A stretch of DNA of 64,000 nt, from the NCBI RefSeq assembly GCF_017357225.1, contig NZ_CP071604.1, positions 1,739,001 through 1,803,000 on the forward strand, in the 5' to 3' direction. Position numbers and translations under genes: made by a program. Origin of the DNA: Rhizobium binae (GTDB lineage: Bacteria > Pseudomonadota > Alphaproteobacteria > Rhizobiales > Rhizobiaceae). The notes below the pieces were generated by a model, which saw nothing but the letters and a program-made list of their open reading frames with translations, searched no databases and had not been told where the DNA came from. Each line of letters begins with the position of its first letter. Position 1 is the first letter of the stretch. This document shows, piece by piece, positions 1 to 7,588 of the stretch.

Positions 1-1115
1 TCGGCGTCCAGGAATTTGCGCAGACGATCGGGCGAGCGGTAGAAATCGGTCGGACGGATCGCTTCGTGCGCCTCCTGGGCGTTCTTCGCTTTGGTCGAAT
101 AGAAGCGCGCCTTTTCAGGCAGATAGCGTTCGCCGAACTGGTCGAGGATGGCGCGCCGGGCCGCGTCGATCGCCTCGGGCGCCATCTGCACGCCGTCGGT
201 TCGCATATAGGTGATGAGACCGACGGTCTCGCCGCCAATATCGACGCCTTCATAGAGCTTCTGGGCGATCTGCATGGTGCGCGAGGCCGAGAAGCCGAGA
301 TTGGAGGAGGCGGCCTGCTGCAAGGTCGAGGTGGTAAAGGGCGGTCCCGGATTGCGCTTGACCGGCTTCGCCTCGACCGAGTCGACGATATAGCTTGCGC
401 CTTCGAGCAATGCTTTCAGGCGGCCGGCATCCTCGCCATTGCCGATGGCGCGCGGCGGCAGCCGTTTGCCGTTTGCCGAAACCAGCCTTGCTTCGAACTC
501 GTCGCCGCGCGGCGTCTTCAGAAGCGCCGAGAGGTTCCAGTATTCTTCCGAGATGAAGCGTTCGATCTCGGATTCACGGTCGCAGACCAGACGAAGCGCC
601 ACCGACTGGACACGTCCGGCCGAACGCGCGCCGGGCAGCTTGCGCCACAGGACCGGCGAAAGATTGAAGCCGACGAGGTAGTCGAGCGCGCGGCGCGCCA
701 GATAGGCGTCGACCAGCGGCACGTCGATGTCGCGCGGATCGGCCATCGCGTCGAGCACCGCCTTCTTGGTGATCGCGTTGAAGACGACGCGCTTGACGGA
801 TTTGCCGTTCAGCACCCGCTTCTTGTTCAGCATATCGAGGACGTGCCAGGAAATCGCTTCGCCTTCGCGATCGGGGTCGGTTGCCAGAAACAGGCTGTCG
901 GAGGATTTCACCGCGTCGGCAATGTCCTTCATCCGCTTGGCCGAGGCCCCGTCGACCTCCCAGAGCATTTCGAAATCCTGATCCGGGAGGACCGAGCCAT
1001 CCTTGGCAGGCAGATCGCGCACATGGCCGAAGGAGGCGAGCACTTTGTATCCCGAACCCAGATACTTATTGATCGTCTTGGCCTTGGCAGGCGATTCCAC
1101 CACTACAACATTCAT
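1..1115 (-). CDS. topA: DNA topoisomerase I, N-terminal part (C-terminus outside window)
   Basis: Type IA topoisomerase that relaxes negative supercoils by single-strand passage. Only the first ~371 residues are visible; the frame stays open to the left edge. It starts at the ATG whose complement is at 1113-1115 and begins MNVVVVESPAKAKTI, the classic Toprim opening with its catalytic Glu. Further in are GGETVGLITYMRTDG, carrying the likely nucleophilic Tyr (about residue 303), and HEAIRPTDFYRSP, both typical of TopA. It lies 249 bases downstream of dprA on the same strand, an arrangement common in alphaproteobacteria. The gap may hold its own promoter; I see no terminator there. Confidence 0.97.
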   Translation of the reverse strand, partial: MNVVVVESPAKAKTINKYLGSGYKVLASFGHVRDLPAKDGSVLPDQDFEMLWEVDGASAKRMKDIADAVKSSDSLFLATDPDREGEAISWHVLDMLNKKRVLNGKSVKRVVFNAITKKAVLDAMADPRDIDVPLVDAYLARRALDYLVGFNLSPVLWRKLPGARSAGRVQSVALRLVCDRESEIERFISEEYWNLSALLKTPRGDEFEARLVSANGKRLPPRAIGNGEDAGRLKALLEGASYIVDSVEAKPVKRNPGPPFTTSTLQQAASSNLGFSASRTMQIAQKLYEGVDIGGETVGLITYMRTDGVQMAPEAIDAARRAILDQFGERYLPEKARFYSTKAKNAQEAHEAIRPTDFYRSPDRLRKFLDA

Positions 1116-1364
1116 GATGATTCTCTAAAAAAGACACAGCGCCGGCGTGGAAGCCAGCGCGACACGCAGCGCAACTTGGTTACTGGCCCTCCGACATGGA
1201 CAGGGAAATCGCTGCGGTCAAGGGGTTTGCTACAATTTTACTTCTTGCGTACGGTGCAATCGAGGGGAGATCGTGCGTCGAATGCAATTTAAAATGGCGC
1301 GCCTGTTGAATTCGACACGTGGCTCCTACAGTTCCCGAGGCAGCTCTCTTATATCGCGCAAAGC

Positions 1365-2510
1365 TCAGTCGGAAAGCGAAACCAGGCCGCCCTGATGCCG
1401 GTGCAGCCTGCCTGATATGTCGAGTTCCAGAAGAATAAGATAGACGGCCGATGCCGAAAGGCCGGTGTGGCGGATGACGTCGTCGATCTCGACCGGCGTC
1501 GGCCCGAGCGCATCGATGATGCGCATTCGGTCTGAATCGCCGGGCGGCATCGCTATCAGCTTGCTCTCGCCGGCCGGTTCCTCCGCCCTCGGCGAGGGGA
1601 AGAGTTCGAGCTGCGCCAGCGGCGCCAGCGCCTCTATAACATCGGCAGGTTCGGTTACGATCGAAGCGCCATCCTTCAGCAAACCGTTGGTGCCATGACA
1701 GCGCGGATCGAGCGGCGAGCCGGGTACGGCAAACACCAGGCGGCCGAACTCGCCGGCAAGGCGTGCGGTGATCAGTGAGCCTGAGCGCGTCGCTGCTTCG
1801 ACGACCACGAGCCCGAGCGCGATGCCGGCTATCAGCCGGTTCCGGCGCGGAAAATCGCGGGCGCGGGGCTCCCAGCCGAAAGGCATTTCGCTCACCGCCA
1901 GGCCGTTGCCGCCGGCGATCTCGTCGATGAGACCGACATTCTCCGGCGGGTAGGGTCTGTCGAGGCCGCCGGCAAGAGCCGCGATCGTACCAGTCTCGAG
2001 GCTGGCCCGGTGCGCTGCCGTGTCGATGCCGCGCGCCAGGCCGGAAACCACCGTGTAACCCGCCCGGCCGCAGTCGCGCGCCACCATTGCTGCGAATTTG
2101 GCGCCGGCGATCGAGGCGTTGCGCGAACCGACGATGCCGATGGCTGGCCGCTTGGCGGCGGCAAGTGCACCCTTGACGGCAAGAAGCGGCGGCGCGCCGT
2201 CGATCTGTTTGAGCGCTTGCGGATAGTCCGGCTCGCCGATGCCGACGAAGCGGGCGCCGAAACGATGCGCCGCCTCCAGCTCCCGGTGCGCTTCGGCCTC
2301 GCTGGCGATGCGGATCGCCCGCGTCGCGCCGCCGCGCGCCGAAAGCTCCGGCAGCGCCGCAAGCGCCGCCTCGGCCGAACCGAAATGATTGATGAGATCG
2401 CGAAAGGTCGCAGGGCCGACATTGTCGGAACGGATCAGGCGCAGCCATGCAATCCTTTGCCGCTCGCTCAGCACCGTGCCTTTTGGTCCCGCGCGCAGCG
2501 CGTCCATCAT
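1365..2510 (-). CDS. dprA: DNA-processing protein DprA (Smf)
   Basis: Single-stranded DNA-binding protein that loads RecA on incoming DNA during transformation. 381 residues. Helix-hairpin-helix-like N-terminus (about 15-60); Rossmann-type core with GIVGSRNAS (from ~115), SGLARGID (146-153), RRNRLIAG (212-219) and SGSLITA (233-239), the family signatures; C-terminal winged-helix segment (~310-381). The start ATG overlaps the plsY stop as ATGA, so translation is probably coupled. A second in-frame ATG follows immediately. Being last in a pyr/plsY operon in a bacterium not known for natural competence, its role here may be general DNA repair; that is inference. Confidence 0.95.
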   Translation of the reverse strand: MMDALRAGPKGTVLSERQRIAWLRLIRSDNVGPATFRDLINHFGSAEAALAALPELSARGGATRAIRIASEAEAHRELEAAHRFGARFVGIGEPDYPQALKQIDGAPPLLAVKGALAAAKRPAIGIVGSRNASIAGAKFAAMVARDCGRAGYTVVSGLARGIDTAAHRASLETGTIAALAGGLDRPYPPENVGLIDEIAGGNGLAVSEMPFGWEPRARDFPRRNRLIAGIALGLVVVEAATRSGSLITARLAGEFGRLVFAVPGSPLDPRCHGTNGLLKDGASIVTEPADVIEALAPLAQLELFPSPRAEEPAGESKLIAMPPGDSDRMRIIDALGPTPVEIDDVIRHTGLSASAVYLILLELDISGRLHRHQGGLVSLSD

Positions 2511-3127
2511 CCCTTCGCCCCGATCTTGGTTTCCGTTCCGCCCATCAGCCGAGAGATATTGGCCTTGTGCTTCCAGTAGGAGATGACCGTCATGATCGCC
2601 ATGACGGCTGCAACCTTTTCATTGCCAAGGATCAGCAGGGCGATCGGAATGACCAGCATGGCGACGAGCGCCGACAGCGAGGAATAGCGGGTGGTGAAGG
2701 CGACCGCCAGCCAGAGGGCGGCGAAGAGCACGACCATGATCGGTGCGACGCCGAGAAGGGTGCCGATATAGGTGGCGACGCCCTTGCCGCCCTTGAAGCC
2801 GATCCAGACCGGGAAGAGATGGCCGATGAAGGCGAAGAACCCGGCGATGATCGCGGCCTCTTCTCCGAGGAAATAACCGACGATCCAGGCCGCAGCCGAT
2901 GCCTTCAGCGCATCGAGCAGCAGCGTCGCTGCCGCAAGCTTCCGGTTTCCGGTTCTGAGCACATTGGTGGCACCGATATTGCCGGAGCCGATGCTGCGCA
3001 CATCGCCGAGGCCGGCGGCGCGGGTAAGAACGAGGCCGAAAGGAATGGAGCCGAAGAGATAGCCGATGACGGCGGCGGCAAATGCGATCGGCAGGGTGAT
3101 CTGCCATGACATGAGATTGGATAACAT
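2507..3127 (-). CDS. plsY: Acyl-phosphate:glycerol-3-phosphate acyltransferase PlsY
   Basis: Integral membrane enzyme that acylates glycerol-3-phosphate from acyl-phosphate, the first step of phospholipid synthesis. 206 residues from the chosen start MLSNLMSWQ, preceded on the coding strand by a GAGGGGG ribosome-binding site about 3 bases upstream; a longer in-frame extension to 3289 overlaps pyrC and is rejected. A second ATG lies at 3112. Motifs: [25 protein letters not shown] and [10 protein letters not shown], the three conserved PlsY signatures, among about five hydrophobic segments. 46 bases downstream of the pyrC-like gene; its stop overlaps the dprA start. Confidence 0.95.
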   Translation of the reverse strand: MLSNLMSWQITLPIAFAAAVIGYLFGSIPFGLVLTRAAGLGDVRSIGSGNIGATNVLRTGNRKLAAATLLLDALKASAAAWIVGYFLGEEAAIIAGFFAFIGHLFPVWIGFKGGKGVATYIGTLLGVAPIMVVLFAALWLAVAFTTRYSSLSALVAMLVIPIALLILGNEKVAAVMAIMTVISYWKHKANISRLMGGTETKIGAKG

Positions 3128-3173
3128 ATGCCCCCTCGGCCCTCCGATGGCCTGTCCTCGATCGCGCCGGTCC

Positions 3174-4463
3174 CTAAAGTGCGTGGACAAGCTTTCCCGA
3201 GACGTATGTCGCGACCGCCCGTCCGCTGAAGCGCGCATCCTCGAACGGCGTGTTCTTCGAGCGGGAGAGAAGCATGTCTTTGGCGACAAGCCAAGGCTCG
3301 TCGAGATCGATCAGCGTGATATCGGCCTGAGCACCCGGCTTCAGGGTGCCGGCATCAAGGCCAAAAATCTCAGCCGGACGAGTGGACATGGCGTCGATCA
3401 GGCGCATCAGGCTGACCTGGCCGCCATGGTGAAGCCTGAGCGCCGCCGCCAGCATGGTTTCAAGGCCGACTGCGCCATCCGCCGCCTCGCCGAAGGGCAG
3501 GCGCTTCGTATCGACGTCCTGCGGGTCATGCGAGGAGACGATGATGTCGATGGCGCCGCGCGCGAGCGCGTCGACCATGGCCACCCGGTCGTCCTCCGGG
3601 CGCAGCGGCGGATAGAGCTTGAAGAAGGTGCGATATTCGCCGATATCGTTCTCGTTGAGTGCCAGATTGTTGATCGAGATGCCCGAGGTCACCTTGGCGC
3701 CGCGGCTGCGGGCAAGCTCGATCGCCTCAATCGATTGCGGCACGGAAATCATCGCGGCGTGATAACGCCCCCGCGTAAGTTCTGCGATCCTGAGATCGCG
3801 TTCGAGCGGGATGAGTTCGGCTTCTCTCGGGATGCCGGAGAGCCCGAGCCAGCTGGCGAAAAGCCCCTCATGCATCACGCCGTTGGCGCTGAGATATTTG
3901 TCGCGCGTTTCGCAGTTGACGACGGCGCCGAATTCACGCGCATAGGTCATGATCCGGCGCAGCACCTGGGTATCGTGGACGCTGGAATGGGCATCGGTGA
4001 AAGCGACGGCGCCCGCCTGCATCAACAGGCCGATCTCCGTCATCTCCTCGCCGGCGAGACCCTTGGTGATGGCGGCGGCCGGATAAACGTTGACGATGGC
4101 CGTATCGCGGGCCGTCTTCTTGACAAATTCGACGAGCGCGATGTCGTCGATGACGGGATCGGTGTCCGGCATCATGATGATCGAGGTGACGCCGCCGGCC
4201 GCGGCCGCCCGGCTTGCCGAGGCGATCGTCTCGCGGTGTTCGCCGCCGGGTTCGCCGATATGGACGCGCGCGTCGACGAGGCCGGGCGTCGCGACGAGGC
4301 CGGTGCAGTCGCGCACGACGGCGCCGTCCGGCGCGCCCTGGTTCTGCGCTGCGCTGCCGGCGGCAAGGATGGCGCCGTTTTTGGCGATGATCGTGCCCAC
4401 CTCGTCGAGATTGCGCGAGGGATCGACGATGCGGACGTTCTTGAGGACGATTGGGTTGCTCAT
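3174..4463 (-). CDS. pyrC: Dihydroorotase homologue, probably non-catalytic (PyrC'/PyrX type)
   Basis: 429 residues with the class I dihydroorotase fold signatures ([38 protein letters not shown]), directly after and overlapping pyrB (ATGA). The active site is eroded. The canonical DxHxHxRxPG reads [10 protein letters not shown] (64-73): first metal His is Arg, substrate Arg is Gly. The His of the HxE motif is Asn183; the second His of HxxHxS is Met238; the HHL motif is NNL (265-267); the catalytic TDHAPH reads SSHDPQ (310-315), losing the Asp. Known precedent: Pseudomonas pyrC' encodes an inactive dihydroorotase needed as a structural partner of aspartate transcarbamoylase. I infer the same here, with a true dihydroorotase elsewhere. 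Confidence 0.9.
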   Translation of the reverse strand: MSNPIVLKNVRIVDPSRNLDEVGTIIAKNGAILAAGSAAQNQGAPDGAVVRDCTGLVATPGLVDARVHIGEPGGEHRETIASASRAAAAGGVTSIIMMPDTDPVIDDIALVEFVKKTARDTAIVNVYPAAAITKGLAGEEMTEIGLLMQAGAVAFTDAHSSVHDTQVLRRIMTYAREFGAVVNCETRDKYLSANGVMHEGLFASWLGLSGIPREAELIPLERDLRIAELTRGRYHAAMISVPQSIEAIELARSRGAKVTSGISINNLALNENDIGEYRTFFKLYPPLRPEDDRVAMVDALARGAIDIIVSSHDPQDVDTKRLPFGEAADGAVGLETMLAAALRLHHGGQVSLMRLIDAMSTRPAEIFGLDAGTLKPGAQADITLIDLDEPWLVAKDMLLSRSKNTPFEDARFSGRAVATYVSGKLVHAL

Positions 4464-5416
4464 GCCTTCATTCCGTCGGTTCGGGGGCCTTGGTTTTGCG
4501 AGACGAGCAGCGTCTCCATGACGGCCATGCGCACTGCGACCCCCATTTCCACCTGTTCGGCGATCACGCTCTGCGGGCCGTCTGCGACCTCGGAGGCGAT
4601 CTCGACGCCGCGGTTCATCGGGCCTGGATGCATGACGAGCGCATCCTCCTTCGCCGCCTTCAGCGTTTCGGCGTCGAGTCCGTAGAAGTGATAATATTCG
4701 CGCACCGACGGCACGAAGGCGCCCGACATGCGCTCGCGCTGCAGCCGCAGCATCATCACCACGTCGGCGTCCTTCAACCCTTCCTTCATCGAATGAAAGA
4801 CCTCGACGCCCATTTCGGCGATGCCGGAGGGCAAGAGGGTGGCGGGCGCGACGACGCGCACCCGCGCGCCCATCGCATTGAGCAACAGGATGTTGGAGCG
4901 CGCCACGCGCGAATGCAGCACGTCGCCGCAGATCGCCACGATGATGCGCGAGAGCTTCCCCTTCGCACGGCGGATCGTCAGCGCGTCGAGCAGCGCCTGG
5001 GTCGGATGTTCGTGCTGGCCGTCGCCGGCATTGACGACCGAGCAGGAGACCTTCTGCGCGAGCAGGGCGGCCGCTCCGGCGCTCGAATGGCGGATCACCA
5101 GCACATCAGGGCGCATCGCATTCAGCGTCACCGCTGTGTCGATCAGCGTCTCGCCTTTCTTCACCGAGGAATTGCCGACCGACATATTCATGACGTCGGC
5201 GCCGAGTCGCTTGCCGGCAAGCTCGAAGGAGGCCTGCGTGCGGGTCGATGCCTCGAAGAAGAGGTTGATCTGCGTCAGCCCGCGCAGCGTCGACGTCTTC
5301 TTTTCTCGCTGGCGGCTGATCTTGACGGCCTCGTCGGCCTTGTCGAGAAGATAGGTGATATCCTGCTCGGTGAGGCCCTTGATGCCGATGAGGTGGCGGT
5401 GGGGGAAAAAGACCAT
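4460..5416 (-). CDS. pyrB: Aspartate carbamoyltransferase catalytic subunit
   Basis: Joins carbamoyl phosphate and aspartate, the committed step of pyrimidine synthesis. 318 residues from [11 protein letters not shown]; chosen because GAGGCAGGG lies just upstream on the coding strand and the extension to 5473 has no homologous character. Carbamoyl-phosphate loop [13 protein letters not shown] (STRT at 57-60), SSVKKGET loop, HPTQALLD (137), RLQRERM (224) and HPGPMNRG (263) are all intact, so this subunit should be active. No pyrI regulatory subunit is nearby; instead the degenerate dihydroorotase overlaps it by four bases, the arrangement seen for the dodecameric PyrB-PyrC' enzyme of Pseudomonas. 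Confidence 0.96.
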   Translation of the reverse strand: MVFFPHRHLIGIKGLTEQDITYLLDKADEAVKISRQREKKTSTLRGLTQINLFFEASTRTQASFELAGKRLGADVMNMSVGNSSVKKGETLIDTAVTLNAMRPDVLVIRHSSAGAAALLAQKVSCSVVNAGDGQHEHPTQALLDALTIRRAKGKLSRIIVAICGDVLHSRVARSNILLLNAMGARVRVVAPATLLPSGIAEMGVEVFHSMKEGLKDADVVMMLRLQRERMSGAFVPSVREYYHFYGLDAETLKAAKEDALVMHPGPMNRGVEIASEVADGPQSVIAEQVEMGVAVRMAVMETLLVSQNQGPRTDGMKA

Positions 5417-5594
5417 GACCCTGCCTCTTGCTGTCTCTGGCGGGTCTATAAAGAGTGCGGCCCGCCGGGGCAAGCATGGGCTGTGGGCAAAGGCTTATGT
5501 CCCCATGCATTTTCGCCGAAATTCCGATAGAGCAGAGGGAAGCGAATCATAACTTCCGGTTTCCCTTGCCGGGTTCTTGAACTAGAAGCGAACA

Positions 5595-7253
5595 ATGACC
5601 TCCGCCAACCGGACTGACGACAAACTCGCAGAACTCAACCAGCCGAGCCTGTGGTCCGGCATCAATGCCTATCGATCCGACCCGCTGATCGTCGATCTGA
5701 CGGCGGCCCTGCCGCGCGGCATCCGCGAGGATCTGGAGAACATGGGCCGCTACGTCACCTCGCCGGAGGCGCAGGAATTGGCGCGCATGGCCAATCAGGG
5801 CGCGCCGCAGCTGCGCACCCACGGCCCGCGGGGCGAGCGCCTTGACGTCGTCGAATTTCATCCCGCCTGGCACGCGCTGATGCGCCGCTCCATGTCGGTC
5901 GGACTGCATTCGTCCGTCTGGGATCCACAGGCCGATACCGAGGCCAAGGATGCGGGCCACAAGGTCCGCGCTGCGCGGTTTTACCTTACGGCGCAGCTGG
6001 AATCCGGCCATCTCTGCCCGCTGACGATGACCAGCGCCTCCGTTGCCGCGCTCTCGGCCTCGCCCGCGGTGCAGAAGGACTGGGCGCCGAAGATTCTCTC
6101 GCGCAAATATGATTCGTCCAACCGCCCCGCCATGCAGAAGTCCGCGGTCACCATCGGCATGGGCATGACGGAAAAGCAGGGCGGCACGGACGTCAGGGCC
6201 AATCGAAGCGCTGCCGAAAAGGTCAGCGAAGGCATCTACCGGCTCTCCGGCCACAAATGGTTTATGTCCGCGCCGATGAGCGACGCCTTCATCATGCTGG
6301 CGCAGACCAAGGAGGGCATGGGCTGCTTCCTCGTGCCGCGCCTTCTGGAGGACGGTTCGGCCAACGGCCTGCAGTTCCAGCGGCTGAAGGACAAGGTCGG
6401 CAATCGCTCCAATGCCTCCTGCGAGGTCGAATTCTCAGACACGTTCGGATTCCTGCTCGGCGGCTCCGATGCCGGCATCCGCACCATCCTCGACATGGTG
6501 ACGCTGACCCGTCTCGATTGCGCGCTGTCCTCGTCGGGAATCATGCGTGCGTCGCTCGCCGAGGCCGTGCACCACACGCGGGGTCGGAGCGTTTTCGGCA
6601 AGATGCTCGTCAACCAGCCGATCATGACGCGCGTGCTTGCCGACATGGCGCTCGACGTTGCCGCCGCCACCGCACTGTCATTCCGTCTTGCCGATGCCTT
6701 CGACAAGGCGCGCGGCAATGCCGAGGAAGCGGCCTATGCCCGCGTCATGACGCCGGTCGCCAAATACTGGTGCTGCAAGATCGCGCCCGCCTTGATCTAT
6801 GAAGCGATGGAATGCATCGGCGGCAATGGCTACATCGAGGAACGTCCGATCGCCCGCCACTATCGCGAGGCTCCCGTCAATGCGATCTGGGAAGGCTCCG
6901 GCAACGTCATGGCGCTCGACGTGCTGCGTGTGCTCAACCGCGGCAAGGATCTGTTCGAGACGGTCTTTGCCGGCCTGGCACGCGATCTCGGCCCGGCCGG
7001 CAAGAAGACGATCGACGTGCTGCGCGCCGCAATCGCGCTCTGCGAGCAGGACGAGGGCGCGGCGCGCCTGCTCGTCGAGCAGCTGGCGCTTGCGGCCGGC
7101 GCTGCCGAACTTTATCGGCTTGGGGCAGGGCGCATTGCCGATGCCTTCATCGAGACACGGCTTGCCGGCGGCTGGCGCTCCACTTACGGCATGCTCGATT
7201 CCCGCTTCGATGCCAGCTACATCGTCGATCTTCTCTATCCGCCGGCGGCCTGA
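5595..7253 (+). CDS. aidB: AidB-like acyl-CoA dehydrogenase
   Basis: 552 residues, matching the AidB subfamily of acyl-CoA dehydrogenases, FAD flavoproteins induced by alkylation stress in E. coli and able to bind DNA there. Visible signatures: GMTEKQGGTDVRAN (FAD/substrate segment), LSGHKWFMSAPMSDAF, GNRSNASCEVEF, and the C-terminal AMECIGGNGYIEE followed by EAPVNAIWEGSGNVMALD, with the ECIGGNGY-type motif typical of AidB. Divergent from pyrB across 178 bases. No adaptive-response regulator (Ada) is adjacent, so the inducing signal here is unknown; the name is by homology and the substrate is not predictable. Confidence 0.9.
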   Translation: MTSANRTDDKLAELNQPSLWSGINAYRSDPLIVDLTAALPRGIREDLENMGRYVTSPEAQELARMANQGAPQLRTHGPRGERLDVVEFHPAWHALMRRSMSVGLHSSVWDPQADTEAKDAGHKVRAARFYLTAQLESGHLCPLTMTSASVAALSASPAVQKDWAPKILSRKYDSSNRPAMQKSAVTIGMGMTEKQGGTDVRANRSAAEKVSEGIYRLSGHKWFMSAPMSDAFIMLAQTKEGMGCFLVPRLLEDGSANGLQFQRLKDKVGNRSNASCEVEFSDTFGFLLGGSDAGIRTILDMVTLTRLDCALSSSGIMRASLAEAVHHTRGRSVFGKMLVNQPIMTRVLADMALDVAAATALSFRLADAFDKARGNAEEAAYARVMTPVAKYWCCKIAPALIYEAMECIGGNGYIEERPIARHYREAPVNAIWEGSGNVMALDVLRVLNRGKDLFETVFAGLARDLGPAGKKTIDVLRAAIALCEQDEGAARLLVEQLALAAGAAELYRLGAGRIADAFIETRLAGGWRSTYGMLDSRFDASYIVDLLYPPAA

Positions 7254-7286
7254 CCGCAGGCAGGGACAGCTCGATCTGGCGCACCA

Positions 7287-7348
7287 TCCCTCATCGCCTG
7301 CCGGCACCTTCTGCCCGTCAGAACGTGGAGAGGGTTAGGGTGAGGGGC
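7287..7348. repeat. Probable rhizobial intergenic palindromic repeat
   Basis: In the 335-base gap after aidB, a GC-rich block opens with CCCTCA and closes with TGAGGGG. It contains GCCTGCCGGCACCTTCT and GGAGAGGGTTAGGGTGAG, both strongly reminiscent of dispersed intergenic elements common in Rhizobium genomes. Only one copy lies in this window, so repetition cannot be shown here; the call rests on memory of the motif. Confidence 0.4.
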
Positions 7349-7530
7349 AGCCGTCGACGCATCGCATCGCTATCGCTTGGCTCGATTGGGGAGGGCGACC
7401 AGCTGCGTCGAGCAAGCCATCATCGATATCGATCGTCGATCGCATGACCATCCTGAGCCTGCCGATATCGTGAAGGCGCATGCCCAGACTCAGGGTTCAA
7501 CTTTGCTAACTAAAGAAGCACCGCCATAAA

Positions 7531-7563
7531 CAAAAATCCGGCCGCGTCGCCGCGGCCGGATTT
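7531..7563 (-). terminator. Intrinsic terminator of rne
   Basis: Perfect 13-bp stem (7534-7546 with 7551-7563) closed by a 4-base loop, followed in the minus-strand direction by a five-T run. It sits 25 bases past the rne stop codon. Confidence 0.85.
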
Positions 7564-7588
7564 GTCATTTACGTCCGAAAATCAGCGT

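Noticed and set aside
1..1292. Plus-strand frame opposite topA
   Set aside because: topA has Toprim and Tyr motifs on the minus strand.
3128..3289. Longer plsY N-terminus
   Set aside because: Would overlap the pyrC-like 3' end and is Arg-rich, unlike PlsY; a good ribosome-binding site supports 3127.
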